A stretch of 13,997 nt of DNA from JANLIQ01 sp964358205 (GTDB lineage Bacteria; Patescibacteriota; UBA1384; 2-12-FULL-50-11), in contig CAYHNZ010000024.1 of the NCBI GenBank assembly GCA_964358205.1, positions 1-13,997 of the forward strand, written 5' to 3'. The notes beneath the pieces are model-generated. The model was not told where the DNA came from, made no database searches, and saw only the letters and a program-made list of their open reading frames with translations. Each line of letters begins with the position of its first letter. The first letter of the stretch is position 1. Below are positions 1 to 7,000 of the stretch, one piece after another. The position numbers were made by a program, and so were the translations under genes.

Positions 1-1
1 G

Positions 2-118
2 AAGGAGTACGGTGGTTCGGTTGGCTTTCTTCGTCCATTTTGTAATGCCCAAGACTTTTCGGATCACCCAACCACCTGCTCCCAAAACGCCTTCGTCACT
101 AGTTCCCGAAATCAGTAG
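2..118 (+). CDS. C-terminal fragment of an unknown upstream protein (5' end off window)
   Basis: An open frame runs in from the window edge and ends at TAG 116-118, one codon before the ATG of the next gene and in the same frame. The visible 38 residues are polar, contain two cysteines about a dozen residues apart (C14 and C26 of the fragment, near PFCNAQDF and TTCSQNAF), and have no hydrophobic helix. The paired cysteines would suit an extracytoplasmic tail, but that is inference. A second forward frame is also open here, so the choice rests on the tight spacing to the next gene and on the more ordinary codon and residue composition. I do not recognise the family. Confidence 0.4.
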   Translation, partial: KEYGGSVGFLRPFCNAQDFSDHPTTCSQNAFVTSSRNQ

Positions 119-121
119 ATT

Positions 122-1789
122 ATGGTCAGGCGATGGTTGGTGGTTAGCTGCTTAGTGCTCCTGGCTATCCAAGCGATCGTCCAAGTTAAGCTAGCCTCGG
201 TCGACTCACAAACGACCGATGAGGCCGTTCATCTGTCGGCCGGTTACACTTATCTAACTCGCGGTGATTGGCGTTTTAACCCCGAACACCCGCCGTTAGT
301 AAAACTATTGGCCGCTCTGCCGCTCTTAGCCATCAAACCCCATATCACTGCCGAGATGGAGACTAACTGGGAAAAATCAGAAACCTTATCTTACGATTCC
401 TGGAAGGAAAATCGAGTCTTCGGCGAATCGATGCTGTACGGCGCGGGCAACAATCCCGACCTCCTCCTTTTTTACGGTCGCCTACCGATGGTTTTGCTTA
501 CCCTTTTGCTAGGATTAACTATCTTCGCGATCGCCTTCAAGCACTGGGGAGCCGAAGCGGCACTGATCGCCACCGCTCTCTACGCCTTCAACCCAACCGT
601 TAACGGTCATGGCCATCTAATAACGACCGACATCGGCATTAGCTTGGGTTATTTGCTATCAGCTTATAGCTTCTGGCGATTACTCGAAAAACCGACCTGG
701 AAAAATACGCTTTGGCTAGGACTGGCGTTTGGTATCGCGCTGCTCTCAAAACACACGGCAATCATTTTATTGCCGTTTTTCGTCGTCTACGCTGTTGGTC
801 GCTGGAGTTGGCAACGAGACTGGAGCGACTGGCAGTCAGTTACTCTAAAATTTATCGGTAGCTTAGCGATTAGCTGGGTCGTAATTTGGGCAGGCTTTGG
901 CTTTCACGATCGAGAGCTACCCGAGACTGTCGGTGTCTCTACTGACACAACCCAAGCTAACCAGACAGCCAACATTGTGACGAAGCCGAAAGTCGATAAA
1001 ACCTACCGTCTTCGACCGTTACTAAGCCTATTACCTGGCGATTATAGCAAGGGCTTATTCATGGTTGTTAACCACGTTGGTGATGGGCATAACTCTTTCT
1101 TGCTTGGTCAGACGTCTAAGACCGGTTGGTGGTACTACTTCCCTGTCTTACTGTCGGCAAAAACGCCGCTCGCGGAACTACTCTTGGTGGCCATCGGCCT
1201 TATGACCGTGATTCGATCACGACCAAAAGAAAAACTAGCCATCGCTTTATTAACCGCTGGGGGAGTCTACCTATTAGTGGCCCTTGGGTCAAAAGCCAAT
1301 CTTGGAATTCGCCATATTCTGCCCATCTTTCCTATCGCTTTACTGGCAGCAGCTCGGGGCTTGGGGGAGCTACGGCGCTGGCGAGTTTTAATTATCGGTT
1401 TGTTGATTTGGTTAGCAGTAACATTTACTGTCAGCTTTCCGACCTACCTCGGTTATTACAATGAGTTGGTTGGCGGAACGAGTAACGGTTACCGGATCGC
1501 CACCGACTCCAACCTCGACTGGGGTCAGGACTTAAAACGGATCGAACAGTTTGTCGCACTCCACCCGGGCGAAAAGTTTTACATCGATTACAGTTGGGCT
1601 GGGCTATCGTCGCTTGATTATTACTTAGGACCAGACCAGTACATACCAATTGAGGACTGGCGGTCGGGTCAGGTAGGGCCAGCTATCTTTGGTGCTACCG
1701 CCTACAACTATCCGCCTTTTATCGATCATTGCCTTGACGCGTATCAAATTACACCGGGGGTATTCACTTGTAAACTCGTAAACAAATGA
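122..1789 (+). CDS. GT39/PMT-like polytopic glycosyltransferase (GT-C fold)
   Basis: A 555-residue membrane protein of the ArnT/PMT type. Such enzymes take a sugar from a polyprenyl-phosphate carrier on the outer face of the membrane and transfer it to protein, lipid or glycan. An N-terminal helix (about 5-22) is followed by the first-loop acidic motif TTDEAVHLSAGY (31-42, D33-E34) and the FNPEHPP segment (52-58). A second acidic motif, HGHLITTDIG (163-172, D170), follows helix 2. Many more helices follow (roughly 114-138, 171-186, 197-226, 243-260, 350-364, 374-388, 394-412, 421-441). After them comes a conserved tail with DSNLDWGQDLKR (462-473), common in bacterial PMT_2 proteins. C537 and C550 near the end might form an external disulfide. 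Its stop overlaps the next start as ATGA, so the two are probably translationally coupled. The acceptor and sugar cannot be read from sequence. No clear Shine-Dalgarno precedes the ATG. Confidence 0.88.
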   Translation: MVRRWLVVSCLVLLAIQAIVQVKLASVDSQTTDEAVHLSAGYTYLTRGDWRFNPEHPPLVKLLAALPLLAIKPHITAEMETNWEKSETLSYDSWKENRVFGESMLYGAGNNPDLLLFYGRLPMVLLTLLLGLTIFAIAFKHWGAEAALIATALYAFNPTVNGHGHLITTDIGISLGYLLSAYSFWRLLEKPTWKNTLWLGLAFGIALLSKHTAIILLPFFVVYAVGRWSWQRDWSDWQSVTLKFIGSLAISWVVIWAGFGFHDRELPETVGVSTDTTQANQTANIVTKPKVDKTYRLRPLLSLLPGDYSKGLFMVVNHVGDGHNSFLLGQTSKTGWWYYFPVLLSAKTPLAELLLVAIGLMTVIRSRPKEKLAIALLTAGGVYLLVALGSKANLGIRHILPIFPIALLAAARGLGELRRWRVLIIGLLIWLAVTFTVSFPTYLGYYNELVGGTSNGYRIATDSNLDWGQDLKRIEQFVALHPGEKFYIDYSWAGLSSLDYYLGPDQYIPIEDWRSGQVGPAIFGATAYNYPPFIDHCLDAYQITPGVFTCKLVNK

Positions 1790-2892
1790 GTAAAAACCAA
1801 CCCCCGCTTTTATCGATAGTTGTTCCGGCCTACAACGAAGCGGCGAGAATCGGCAAAACATTGAAAGAGATTTCTAATTATTTTGAGAAGCGAGGCGATA
1901 GTTACGAAATTATTGTTGTCGATGACGGTAGCCGTGATGACACTCAAGCGGTTGTAGAAAAGTTAGCGCTACCCAACTTGCGGCTCGTGTCATACGGTAA
2001 TAACCGTGGCAAGGGTTTCGCTGTAAATTTTGGGGTCAAAAGTAGTCGGGGCGAATGGGTGCTGTTTACCGATGCGGACAACTCAACACCGATCAATCAA
2101 TTCGATCGACTCTGGCTTCAAACCGATAGCCATCAAATTATTATCGGCTCACGCTATCTCAAAGATAGCCACATCGCGATCAGGCAAGGGGTACCGAGAA
2201 TTGTTCTCGGCCGGCTTGGTAACTTGCTAATAAGAGCGCTCCTTTTACCAACAATCCGCGATACCCAATGCGGTTTTAAACTTTTCAGCCGACGGGCGGC
2301 AGAAGATATTTTTGCCGCTCAAACTATTTGGCACTGGGGCTTTGATATGGAAATTCTGCGAATCGCCACCGAACATGGTTTTAAAATCAAAGAGGTGCCG
2401 ATCACTTGGCTGAACGATGAGGAGTCAAAGATTCAATCTAACCGGGTCTTTGCCAAGACGCTGATGGAACTATTTACGATCAAGAAGAATTCGCTCTTTG
2501 GCCAATATCGCCAATCTGGTCCTTCGGCAACCGGACTCTTTTTACATTTTGCTGGCGTTGGAGCGATTGGGACAATTCTTGATTTTGCTGTTATCAATGT
2601 CGCCCATCTTTCGTTTGGACTTGATCTTAAGTGGGCACTATCGCTAGGATTTATCGCCGGTACTACTAATAACTACTTACTTAATTCCTTGTGGACTTTC
2701 GATCAAAAATTGACTTGGAAAAAGTTCTGGCGGTTCATTCTTGTATCCGTTATTGGCTTGTTGCTCAACAATCTCATCGTCCTAACACTAGCTAGTGGTT
2801 TTAGCTGGGACTACAATCTCGCTAAGTTCTTAAGTGTCTTTATTGTCTTTTTCTGGAACTTTCTGGCCAACAAACGCTGGACGTTTGATTAG
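1786..2892 (+). CDS. Polyprenyl-phosphate glycosyltransferase (GT2) fused to GtrA-like flippase domain
   Basis: A two-domain protein. Residues 8-230 are a GT2 domain of the ALG5/DPM1/GtrB type, which moves a hexose from a nucleotide sugar to polyprenyl phosphate. It shows the nucleotide-binding start VVPAYNE (12-18), DDGS (46-49), the metal-binding TDADN (95-99) and the family motif DTQCGFKLF (159-167). Residues 249-367 are a GtrA-like domain with four helices (about 249-271, 283-303, 314-336, 345-361) and the usual ending FWNFLANKRWTF (356-367). GtrA proteins are proposed to flip the lipid-linked sugar. Synthesis and flipping are therefore joined in one chain, and the GT39 gene it overlaps by 4 nt is the expected user of the product. 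The nearest alternative is a dolichol-phosphate mannosyltransferase homologue; the sugar (Glc, Man or other) is not resolved. The stop codon overlaps that of the convergent gene. Confidence 0.92.
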   Translation: MSKNQPPLLSIVVPAYNEAARIGKTLKEISNYFEKRGDSYEIIVVDDGSRDDTQAVVEKLALPNLRLVSYGNNRGKGFAVNFGVKSSRGEWVLFTDADNSTPINQFDRLWLQTDSHQIIIGSRYLKDSHIAIRQGVPRIVLGRLGNLLIRALLLPTIRDTQCGFKLFSRRAAEDIFAAQTIWHWGFDMEILRIATEHGFKIKEVPITWLNDEESKIQSNRVFAKTLMELFTIKKNSLFGQYRQSGPSATGLFLHFAGVGAIGTILDFAVINVAHLSFGLDLKWALSLGFIAGTTNNYLLNSLWTFDQKLTWKKFWRFILVSVIGLLLNNLIVLTLASGFSWDYNLAKFLSVFIVFFWNFLANKRWTFD

Positions 2893-4400
2893 TCTTCGAC
2901 GCGAATAATTCCGTTCGGCACAGCAATCTTCTTGGTCACGTTAAAGACATTCAGGGGTTTATTGAAGAGCATTCGCGTTTGGGAATCGATTGCTGGTAAA
3001 GCCGAAAAGAGTACCGCCGTTACACTTAGAAGGATTGGCGCCAAAATCCACTCCTTGACTACAGTTAATGCGTATATGGCTCGGCTTCCTGGTCGCGGCG
3101 GAACGATCATCGACGCGATGGCCATGGTTGTAATCATGCCGATCCAGGCGGCTAATAAAAATGCTCGATAGACAATCGGGAAGTTATAGCCCAGAACCGA
3201 ATTTTGGAAACTTACATTTAGCACGGCTGGAAGCCAACCGATCAGCAGAATAAATGATTGAGTCGCTAGACTCCAGTGAGATTCAAATAATCGGCCAAAC
3301 TGAAGCCACTTGTAGAAGAAGGGGATCGAACCGTTACCGAAAGATCGAGCGAAAACATACGGTACATCCGAGACACCCCAGAACCAGCGTCGACGCTGAA
3401 GATACTGCTCCCGAAATGTCTGGTACATATTTTCACCCTGAACAGCGTCCATATAAACCGGCACGAAAATTGGCACAATATGATGGTTGCCGTTAAAAAC
3501 AAAATACGACCGCCAGTACTGATGACCGTCTTCAACAATCGTTTCAACCGACCAAAAATCGGTTTCAACAAGCGCCCTTAAACTCTGGGAATGCGCGGAG
3601 AAGTTTCGGGCGTAGTGCGGCCGCATCGCTTGAATCATCTGCCAGAAACTTGAGCCCATCGCCGTCATCTTGACCGCCAAAGGGACTTGCCAAATGTTAT
3701 TGAAAAACATCGGCAGTGGCTGAAAGCTCTTGTGATGCGGGTCGGGATCGTTCAGAAACGCCCAAGAAACATTGCCAAAATAGTTTTTGTCGACACGATT
3801 ATCGGCGTCTAACGTTGTGACGATGACGTCGTCGCAGTTAATCTTTTTGTCGTCAATATACTCTAGCGCTCGGCGAGCTGACCAAGTAATGTTTGGTCCC
3901 TTACCTCGAACTTCACCAGGGATATCACCGGGGTGAAAAGTCGTTAACAAGCCGCCGAATGAATGCTCAAATTCGTGACGCAATGTTTTGGCGTACTCGG
4001 GTGCCAGCTCGGTTTCTCGCTCCTCGAAAGCGATGACGACAATCAACTTTTTAGATAGGTAGTTACTATCCTTAATCGCTCCTAAGGTATGACGCAAAAT
4101 TGAGATGTCTTCTTTGTAAGTCGGGACGATTGCCAAGTGATAAAGATCCTCCCAGCGAGCTGGGAATTCCGCCTTCAGCCGAACCAGCCAATCAACTTTC
4201 TGCTCGCGACGGTAGCGCCGGTATCCAGCAAGCAGGTAGTTGGTCATAATAATAATCCGCACCACCCAGTAAATTGCAAAGAGCAGAACGAAAGTGGCGA
4301 CGAAACGCGGCGAGACGAAAGACAGGGTTAGTAGTCCTAAAATCGTCACCCAAGTAGCAAGGCCGGGGATAATTTCCCAGAGTCGCTTGATACCACCCAT
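2889..4400 (-). CDS. Membrane-bound processive-type GT2 glycosyltransferase (cellulose/hyaluronan synthase-like)
   Basis: A 503-residue GT2 enzyme with two N-terminal helices (about 12-55), a cytosolic catalytic domain and three or four C-terminal helices (about 376-397, 409-432, 448-468). The motifs typical of processive synthases are present: VPTYKED (92-98), LDAD (197-200) binding metal and UDP sugar, VED (289-291) as the likely catalytic-base motif, and QRRRW (335-339) matching QxxRW. Such enzymes elongate a polysaccharide and often export it through their own membrane helices. It lies 2 nt after the small membrane gene and downstream of the GH130-like gene, so the three are probably one transcript. 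There is no PilZ domain. The catalytic domain is split by a region rich in His and aromatic residues (220-305), which differs from textbook BcsA. A glucomannan-type synthase is possible given the GH130 neighbour, but the product is unknown. Confidence 0.85.
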   Translation of the reverse strand: MGGIKRLWEIIPGLATWVTILGLLTLSFVSPRFVATFVLLFAIYWVVRIIIMTNYLLAGYRRYRREQKVDWLVRLKAEFPARWEDLYHLAIVPTYKEDISILRHTLGAIKDSNYLSKKLIVVIAFEERETELAPEYAKTLRHEFEHSFGGLLTTFHPGDIPGEVRGKGPNITWSARRALEYIDDKKINCDDVIVTTLDADNRVDKNYFGNVSWAFLNDPDPHHKSFQPLPMFFNNIWQVPLAVKMTAMGSSFWQMIQAMRPHYARNFSAHSQSLRALVETDFWSVETIVEDGHQYWRSYFVFNGNHHIVPIFVPVYMDAVQGENMYQTFREQYLQRRRWFWGVSDVPYVFARSFGNGSIPFFYKWLQFGRLFESHWSLATQSFILLIGWLPAVLNVSFQNSVLGYNFPIVYRAFLLAAWIGMITTMAIASMIVPPRPGSRAIYALTVVKEWILAPILLSVTAVLFSALPAIDSQTRMLFNKPLNVFNVTKKIAVPNGIIRVED

Positions 4401-4402
4401 TA

Positions 4403-4708
4403 CTAGAGACGGCCCACGTTAATTAAGTTGAGAAGATAAAAAATTGTCACCACTACCTCCATGGTTACTAGAAAAATTAGAGTCAGTACTCCCATCTTAG
4501 CGTTAATTCGGTCGGTCAGAAAGAAAAGAGTGCTATCAATCGCGTAGAGAACAACCAGCTGTTGATAGACGGTCAGGTTGGATGATTCGGCAGCTCGCGC
4601 CAGCCAAAATAAACCGACTAAAAATAGCGTGCTGACGAACCACCAAAAACGGCGCTTGTTGATCAGCCGTTGATAACGGTTGGTCACCAGCGAGAAATTA
4701 AGTCTCAT
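4403..4708 (-). CDS. Small three-helix membrane protein of the GT2/GH130 unit
   Basis: A 101-residue protein with a basic N-terminus (RYQRLINKRR, 11-20) and three predicted helices (about 21-39, 47-65, 73-97). I chose ATG 4708 over the TTG just upstream; either way the start lies inside the end of the GH130-like gene (11-nt overlap), which suggests coupled translation. Its stop is 2 nt from the start of the GT2 gene. I do not recognise the family. Its size, topology and position between a glycoside-processing enzyme and a membrane synthase suggest an accessory subunit of the synthase, but that is inference. Confidence 0.75.
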   Translation of the reverse strand: MRLNFSLVTNRYQRLINKRRFWWFVSTLFLVGLFWLARAAESSNLTVYQQLVVLYAIDSTLFFLTDRINAKMGVLTLIFLVTMEVVVTIFYLLNLINVGRL

Positions 4709-5645
4709 CAAGTGCTTGCATTATGTTCTCTAGGGGGATTTTCGCTAAAGCGACGACCTTGTCGGCTCCGCCGTAATATAAATGGATTTTGCCGTGGCTG
4801 ACAATTGCACCGGTGGGAAAAACGACATTATTGACCACGCCCCGTCTTTCCCAGTCAAAATGCGGCGACATAAATGGGTGTTTGGTCCGCTTCAAGACAA
4901 CGGCCGGATTTTCTTTGGCTAAAAGAACGGCACCGATCGAATAGGTATGGCTGGCCGAAACTCCGTGGTAGAGCAGTAGCCAACCGCCCTCAACTTCGAT
5001 CGGCGGACAGGCGGCTCCAATTTTAAGTTCTTCCCAAGGTTCTTTGGCGGTCATCATTTCGATGCTACCTTCCCATTTTTTCAGATCCCGCGATCGAGCA
5101 ATAAAAATGCTCGGATCGACCCGATGGATTAGCCAGTAATAACCGAGGTGACGCTCCGGCACGATCACCGCATCTTTACTGTCGATATCGGGCAGCAGAA
5201 CTCCCAATTTCTGGAAAGAACGCATGTCTCTGGTTTTGAGCGCACTGACTCGAATCCGCCACGGCGTGCCAGGCGTATTTAACGACTGCGCTGTAGCTGT
5301 TTGTCCAGCTAGGTACACTGATACGGCAGTGTATGTAATAAAAATATCTCGACCAATAATGGTCGCCCGTGGATCTTCAACCCCCAATCGCTCGTGAGGA
5401 TTGTTGGGATCGCCTTCAAAAATTGGCTTGTCAAAGCGGGTGAAGGTCTCGCCGTCTTCTGAAATGGCTAACCCAAATCTCGAGATATGGTCACTGCCAA
5501 CCGCTCGGTAGAGTAAGTGAATTTTACCGCCGAGCTCAACCGCCGCTGGATTAAAAACCCCGCCTTTCTCCCACCAAATCTCTCTCGGCTCTAAGACGAC
5601 CTGTCGTGGAAAGTCCATGGAAGCAATATACCTTAAGACAGTCAT
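4698..5645 (-). CDS. GH130-like beta-mannoside phosphorylase/hydrolase family protein
   Basis: A 315-residue cytosolic protein with the five-bladed propeller pattern of GH130 (the old PH1107-related/DUF377 family). Landmarks in order: GGVFNPAAV (28-36), the LGVEDPR motif (87-93) carrying the aspartate (D91) expected to act as general acid, KDAVIVPE (157-164), ACPPIE (212-217), NNVVFPTGA (272-280) and LYYGGAD (289-295). Known members cleave beta-mannosides by phosphorolysis, some by hydrolysis. There is no signal peptide, so it acts on internal substrate. ATG 5645 is preceded by AGGTGA at a 4-nt gap, which supports it over the in-frame ATG nine codons later. It is the first gene of a three-gene unit with a membrane GT2, pointing to synthesis or trimming of a mannose-containing glycan. 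The exact substrate is not predictable. Confidence 0.87.
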   Translation of the reverse strand: MTVLRYIASMDFPRQVVLEPREIWWEKGGVFNPAAVELGGKIHLLYRAVGSDHISRFGLAISEDGETFTRFDKPIFEGDPNNPHERLGVEDPRATIIGRDIFITYTAVSVYLAGQTATAQSLNTPGTPWRIRVSALKTRDMRSFQKLGVLLPDIDSKDAVIVPERHLGYYWLIHRVDPSIFIARSRDLKKWEGSIEMMTAKEPWEELKIGAACPPIEVEGGWLLLYHGVSASHTYSIGAVLLAKENPAVVLKRTKHPFMSPHFDWERRGVVNNVVFPTGAIVSHGKIHLYYGGADKVVALAKIPLENIMQALDET

Positions 5646-5649
5646 CTAA

Positions 5650-5655
5650 TCACCT
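5650..5655 (-). promoter_or_regulatory. Shine-Dalgarno of the GH130-like gene
   Basis: On the minus strand AGGTGA stands 4 nt before ATG 5645 and matches the 3' end of 16S rRNA. It fixes the start of the GH130-like gene in preference to the internal ATG nine codons downstream. Confidence 0.7.
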
Positions 5656-5727
5656 AATAACTGAATTGTCGAAGTGATATTATCGGTTTTTACTTCTTTG
5701 AAGATTTGGTTACTACAAGACGTAGTC

Positions 5728-5750
5728 GAGGAGCGAGCGAAGCAACATTT
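5728..5750. repeat. 23-nt intergenic repeat, copy 1
   Basis: The 23 nt ending in CGAAGCAACATTT match positions 9675-9697 at 19 of 23 bases, and all four differences are transitions. Both copies lie in spacers between genes. The element is rich in GCGA/GAAG words and is not a strong hairpin. It could be a small dispersed intergenic repeat of this genome. Confidence 0.45.
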
Positions 5751-5769
5751 GAAAATTATTTTGAGGCTC

Positions 5770-5797
5770 TTGCCACTCGGGGCAAAAAGGATATGAT
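5770..5797 (+). promoter_or_regulatory. Sigma70-like promoter for the bactofilin-like gene
   Basis: TTGCCA (5770-5775) and TATGAT (5792-5797) are separated by 16 bp and each fits the sigma70 consensus well. The -10 ends only 6 nt before ATG 5804, so transcription would start at or next to the start codon. A possible ribosome site AAGGA (5787-5791) lies inside the promoter, 12 nt from the ATG, and would be missing from such a transcript. Confidence 0.55.
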
Positions 5798-5803
5798 AAA
5801 GGC

Positions 5804-7000
5804 ATGAAAACGATTTGGCGCTTGCTGGCAATCAGCTTACTGCTTGGAGCTTTTATTCTGCCGGCTCAAGCCGCTGAATTTCGTTCCGAAAAGGATTCGG
5901 TAGTTGTAAAAGAGACCGAGACCCCGAAAGACCTTCACTTAGTTGGTAAAAATATAATTGTTGACGCCGACACGACTGGAGATTTATTGCTGGCTGGTGA
6001 AACTATTTTGGCCAACGGCAAGGTTGAGAATAGTTTATTTATCGCCGGAGGCACCATAACAGTTCGTAGTCATGTTTTGCGTCATGTGCGTATTGCCGGT
6101 GGCACCGTCACCCTATCTGGCAGGGTTGATGGTGATGTCTATATCGCTGGTGGGGATGTCACGATTGCCGACTCGGCCGAGATTATGGGCGGACTATATG
6201 TTGCCAGCGGCACGCTCAACATTAGTGGTAAGGTCTTGGGTCAGTTGAAAGTTGGTGGTGGCGAGGTCATCATCGACGGCTCGGTCGGATCGACTAAAAT
6301 CTACGGCGACAGCGTTCGCCTCACCAATAAGGCTAAAATTAACGGTGATTTTAATTATGAGGCGGCTAAGCCAGCATCGATTGATACCGCCGCCGTTATT
6401 ACTGGCCAGACATATTACACCGAGCCCCCACAAGTTGATAGGTACGGCCTCTTTTTCGGCTCTGCTTTCACTCTTGGACATCTCTTGCGTTTGCTCGGTG
6501 CCATTCTGCTTGGCTGGCTTTTAATCCGCTTCTGGCCGCGCACATCTCGCAAGGTCGTCGATTTTGCAGTTGGCTCACCGATGTCGGCGATTGGCTACGG
6601 TTTACTATCTTTCTTTCTAGTTTCCTTGGGTGGCCTAGTTCTTCTGTTCACCATCGTCGGTATGAGTTTAGCTGGCGTCATCCTTACGCTATGGTTGCTA
6701 ACCATGATGCTTGGTTCAATTTTTGGCAAAATAACGCTCGGCAGTTGGCTTTACCGTCTTTTCAAGCACGATGAGAGTTATCAGCTAACTATTGGTACGG
6801 TTTCCCTGGGAATAGTTGTCAGCTCAATCTTGATGCTCGTACCTGTTATCGGACCGCTGGTTGTCTTCATCACCTTCTTACTTGGGGTAGGATCGGTTTT
6901 CAATCTAATACTTCACTCTCTAGAAATTGCTCCAGCTAGTCAGACAGATATCGGCGGAATCTCCGACCCCGAAAAGAGAGTAATCCCGCCACCAAACTAA
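5804..7000 (+). CDS. Exported bactofilin-like beta-solenoid protein with C-terminal membrane domain
   Basis: A 398-residue protein. Residues 1-23 are a clear signal peptide (K2, R6, a hydrophobic core, and AQA just before the likely cut). Residues 40-205 are a right-handed solenoid of short repeats of the kind GxVxGDVxIAGGxVTI, seen at about 59-66, 77-86, 95-104, 109-120, 128-140, 146-157 and 166-182. This is the pattern of bactofilin/polymer-forming proteins. Residues 222-375 hold about four helices (222-243, 262-283, 288-308, 335-368), followed by a short polar tail ending in prolines. Classical bactofilins are cytosolic filaments, whereas the signal peptide here puts the solenoid outside. 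A scaffold or cell-surface role is inference. It is transcribed away from the GH130 unit and its last 65 nt overlap the 3' end of the convergent gene. Confidence 0.8.
   Translation: MKTIWRLLAISLLLGAFILPAQAAEFRSEKDSVVVKETETPKDLHLVGKNIIVDADTTGDLLLAGETILANGKVENSLFIAGGTITVRSHVLRHVRIAGGTVTLSGRVDGDVYIAGGDVTIADSAEIMGGLYVASGTLNISGKVLGQLKVGGGEVIIDGSVGSTKIYGDSVRLTNKAKINGDFNYEAAKPASIDTAAVITGQTYYTEPPQVDRYGLFFGSAFTLGHLLRLLGAILLGWLLIRFWPRTSRKVVDFAVGSPMSAIGYGLLSFFLVSLGGLVLLFTIVGMSLAGVILTLWLLTMMLGSIFGKITLGSWLYRLFKHDESYQLTIGTVSLGIVVSSILMLVPVIGPLVVFITFLLGVGSVFNLILHSLEIAPASQTDIGGISDPEKRVIPPPN

Noticed and set aside
3..150. Alternative forward frame open at the left edge
   Set aside because: It runs well into the start of the GT39 gene before its stop, while the frame ending at 118 stops just before that ATG, as operon neighbours do.
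5646..5831. Small minus-strand gene in the divergent spacer
   Set aside because: It overlaps the promoter and signal-peptide codons of the bactofilin-like gene and has no recognisable features.
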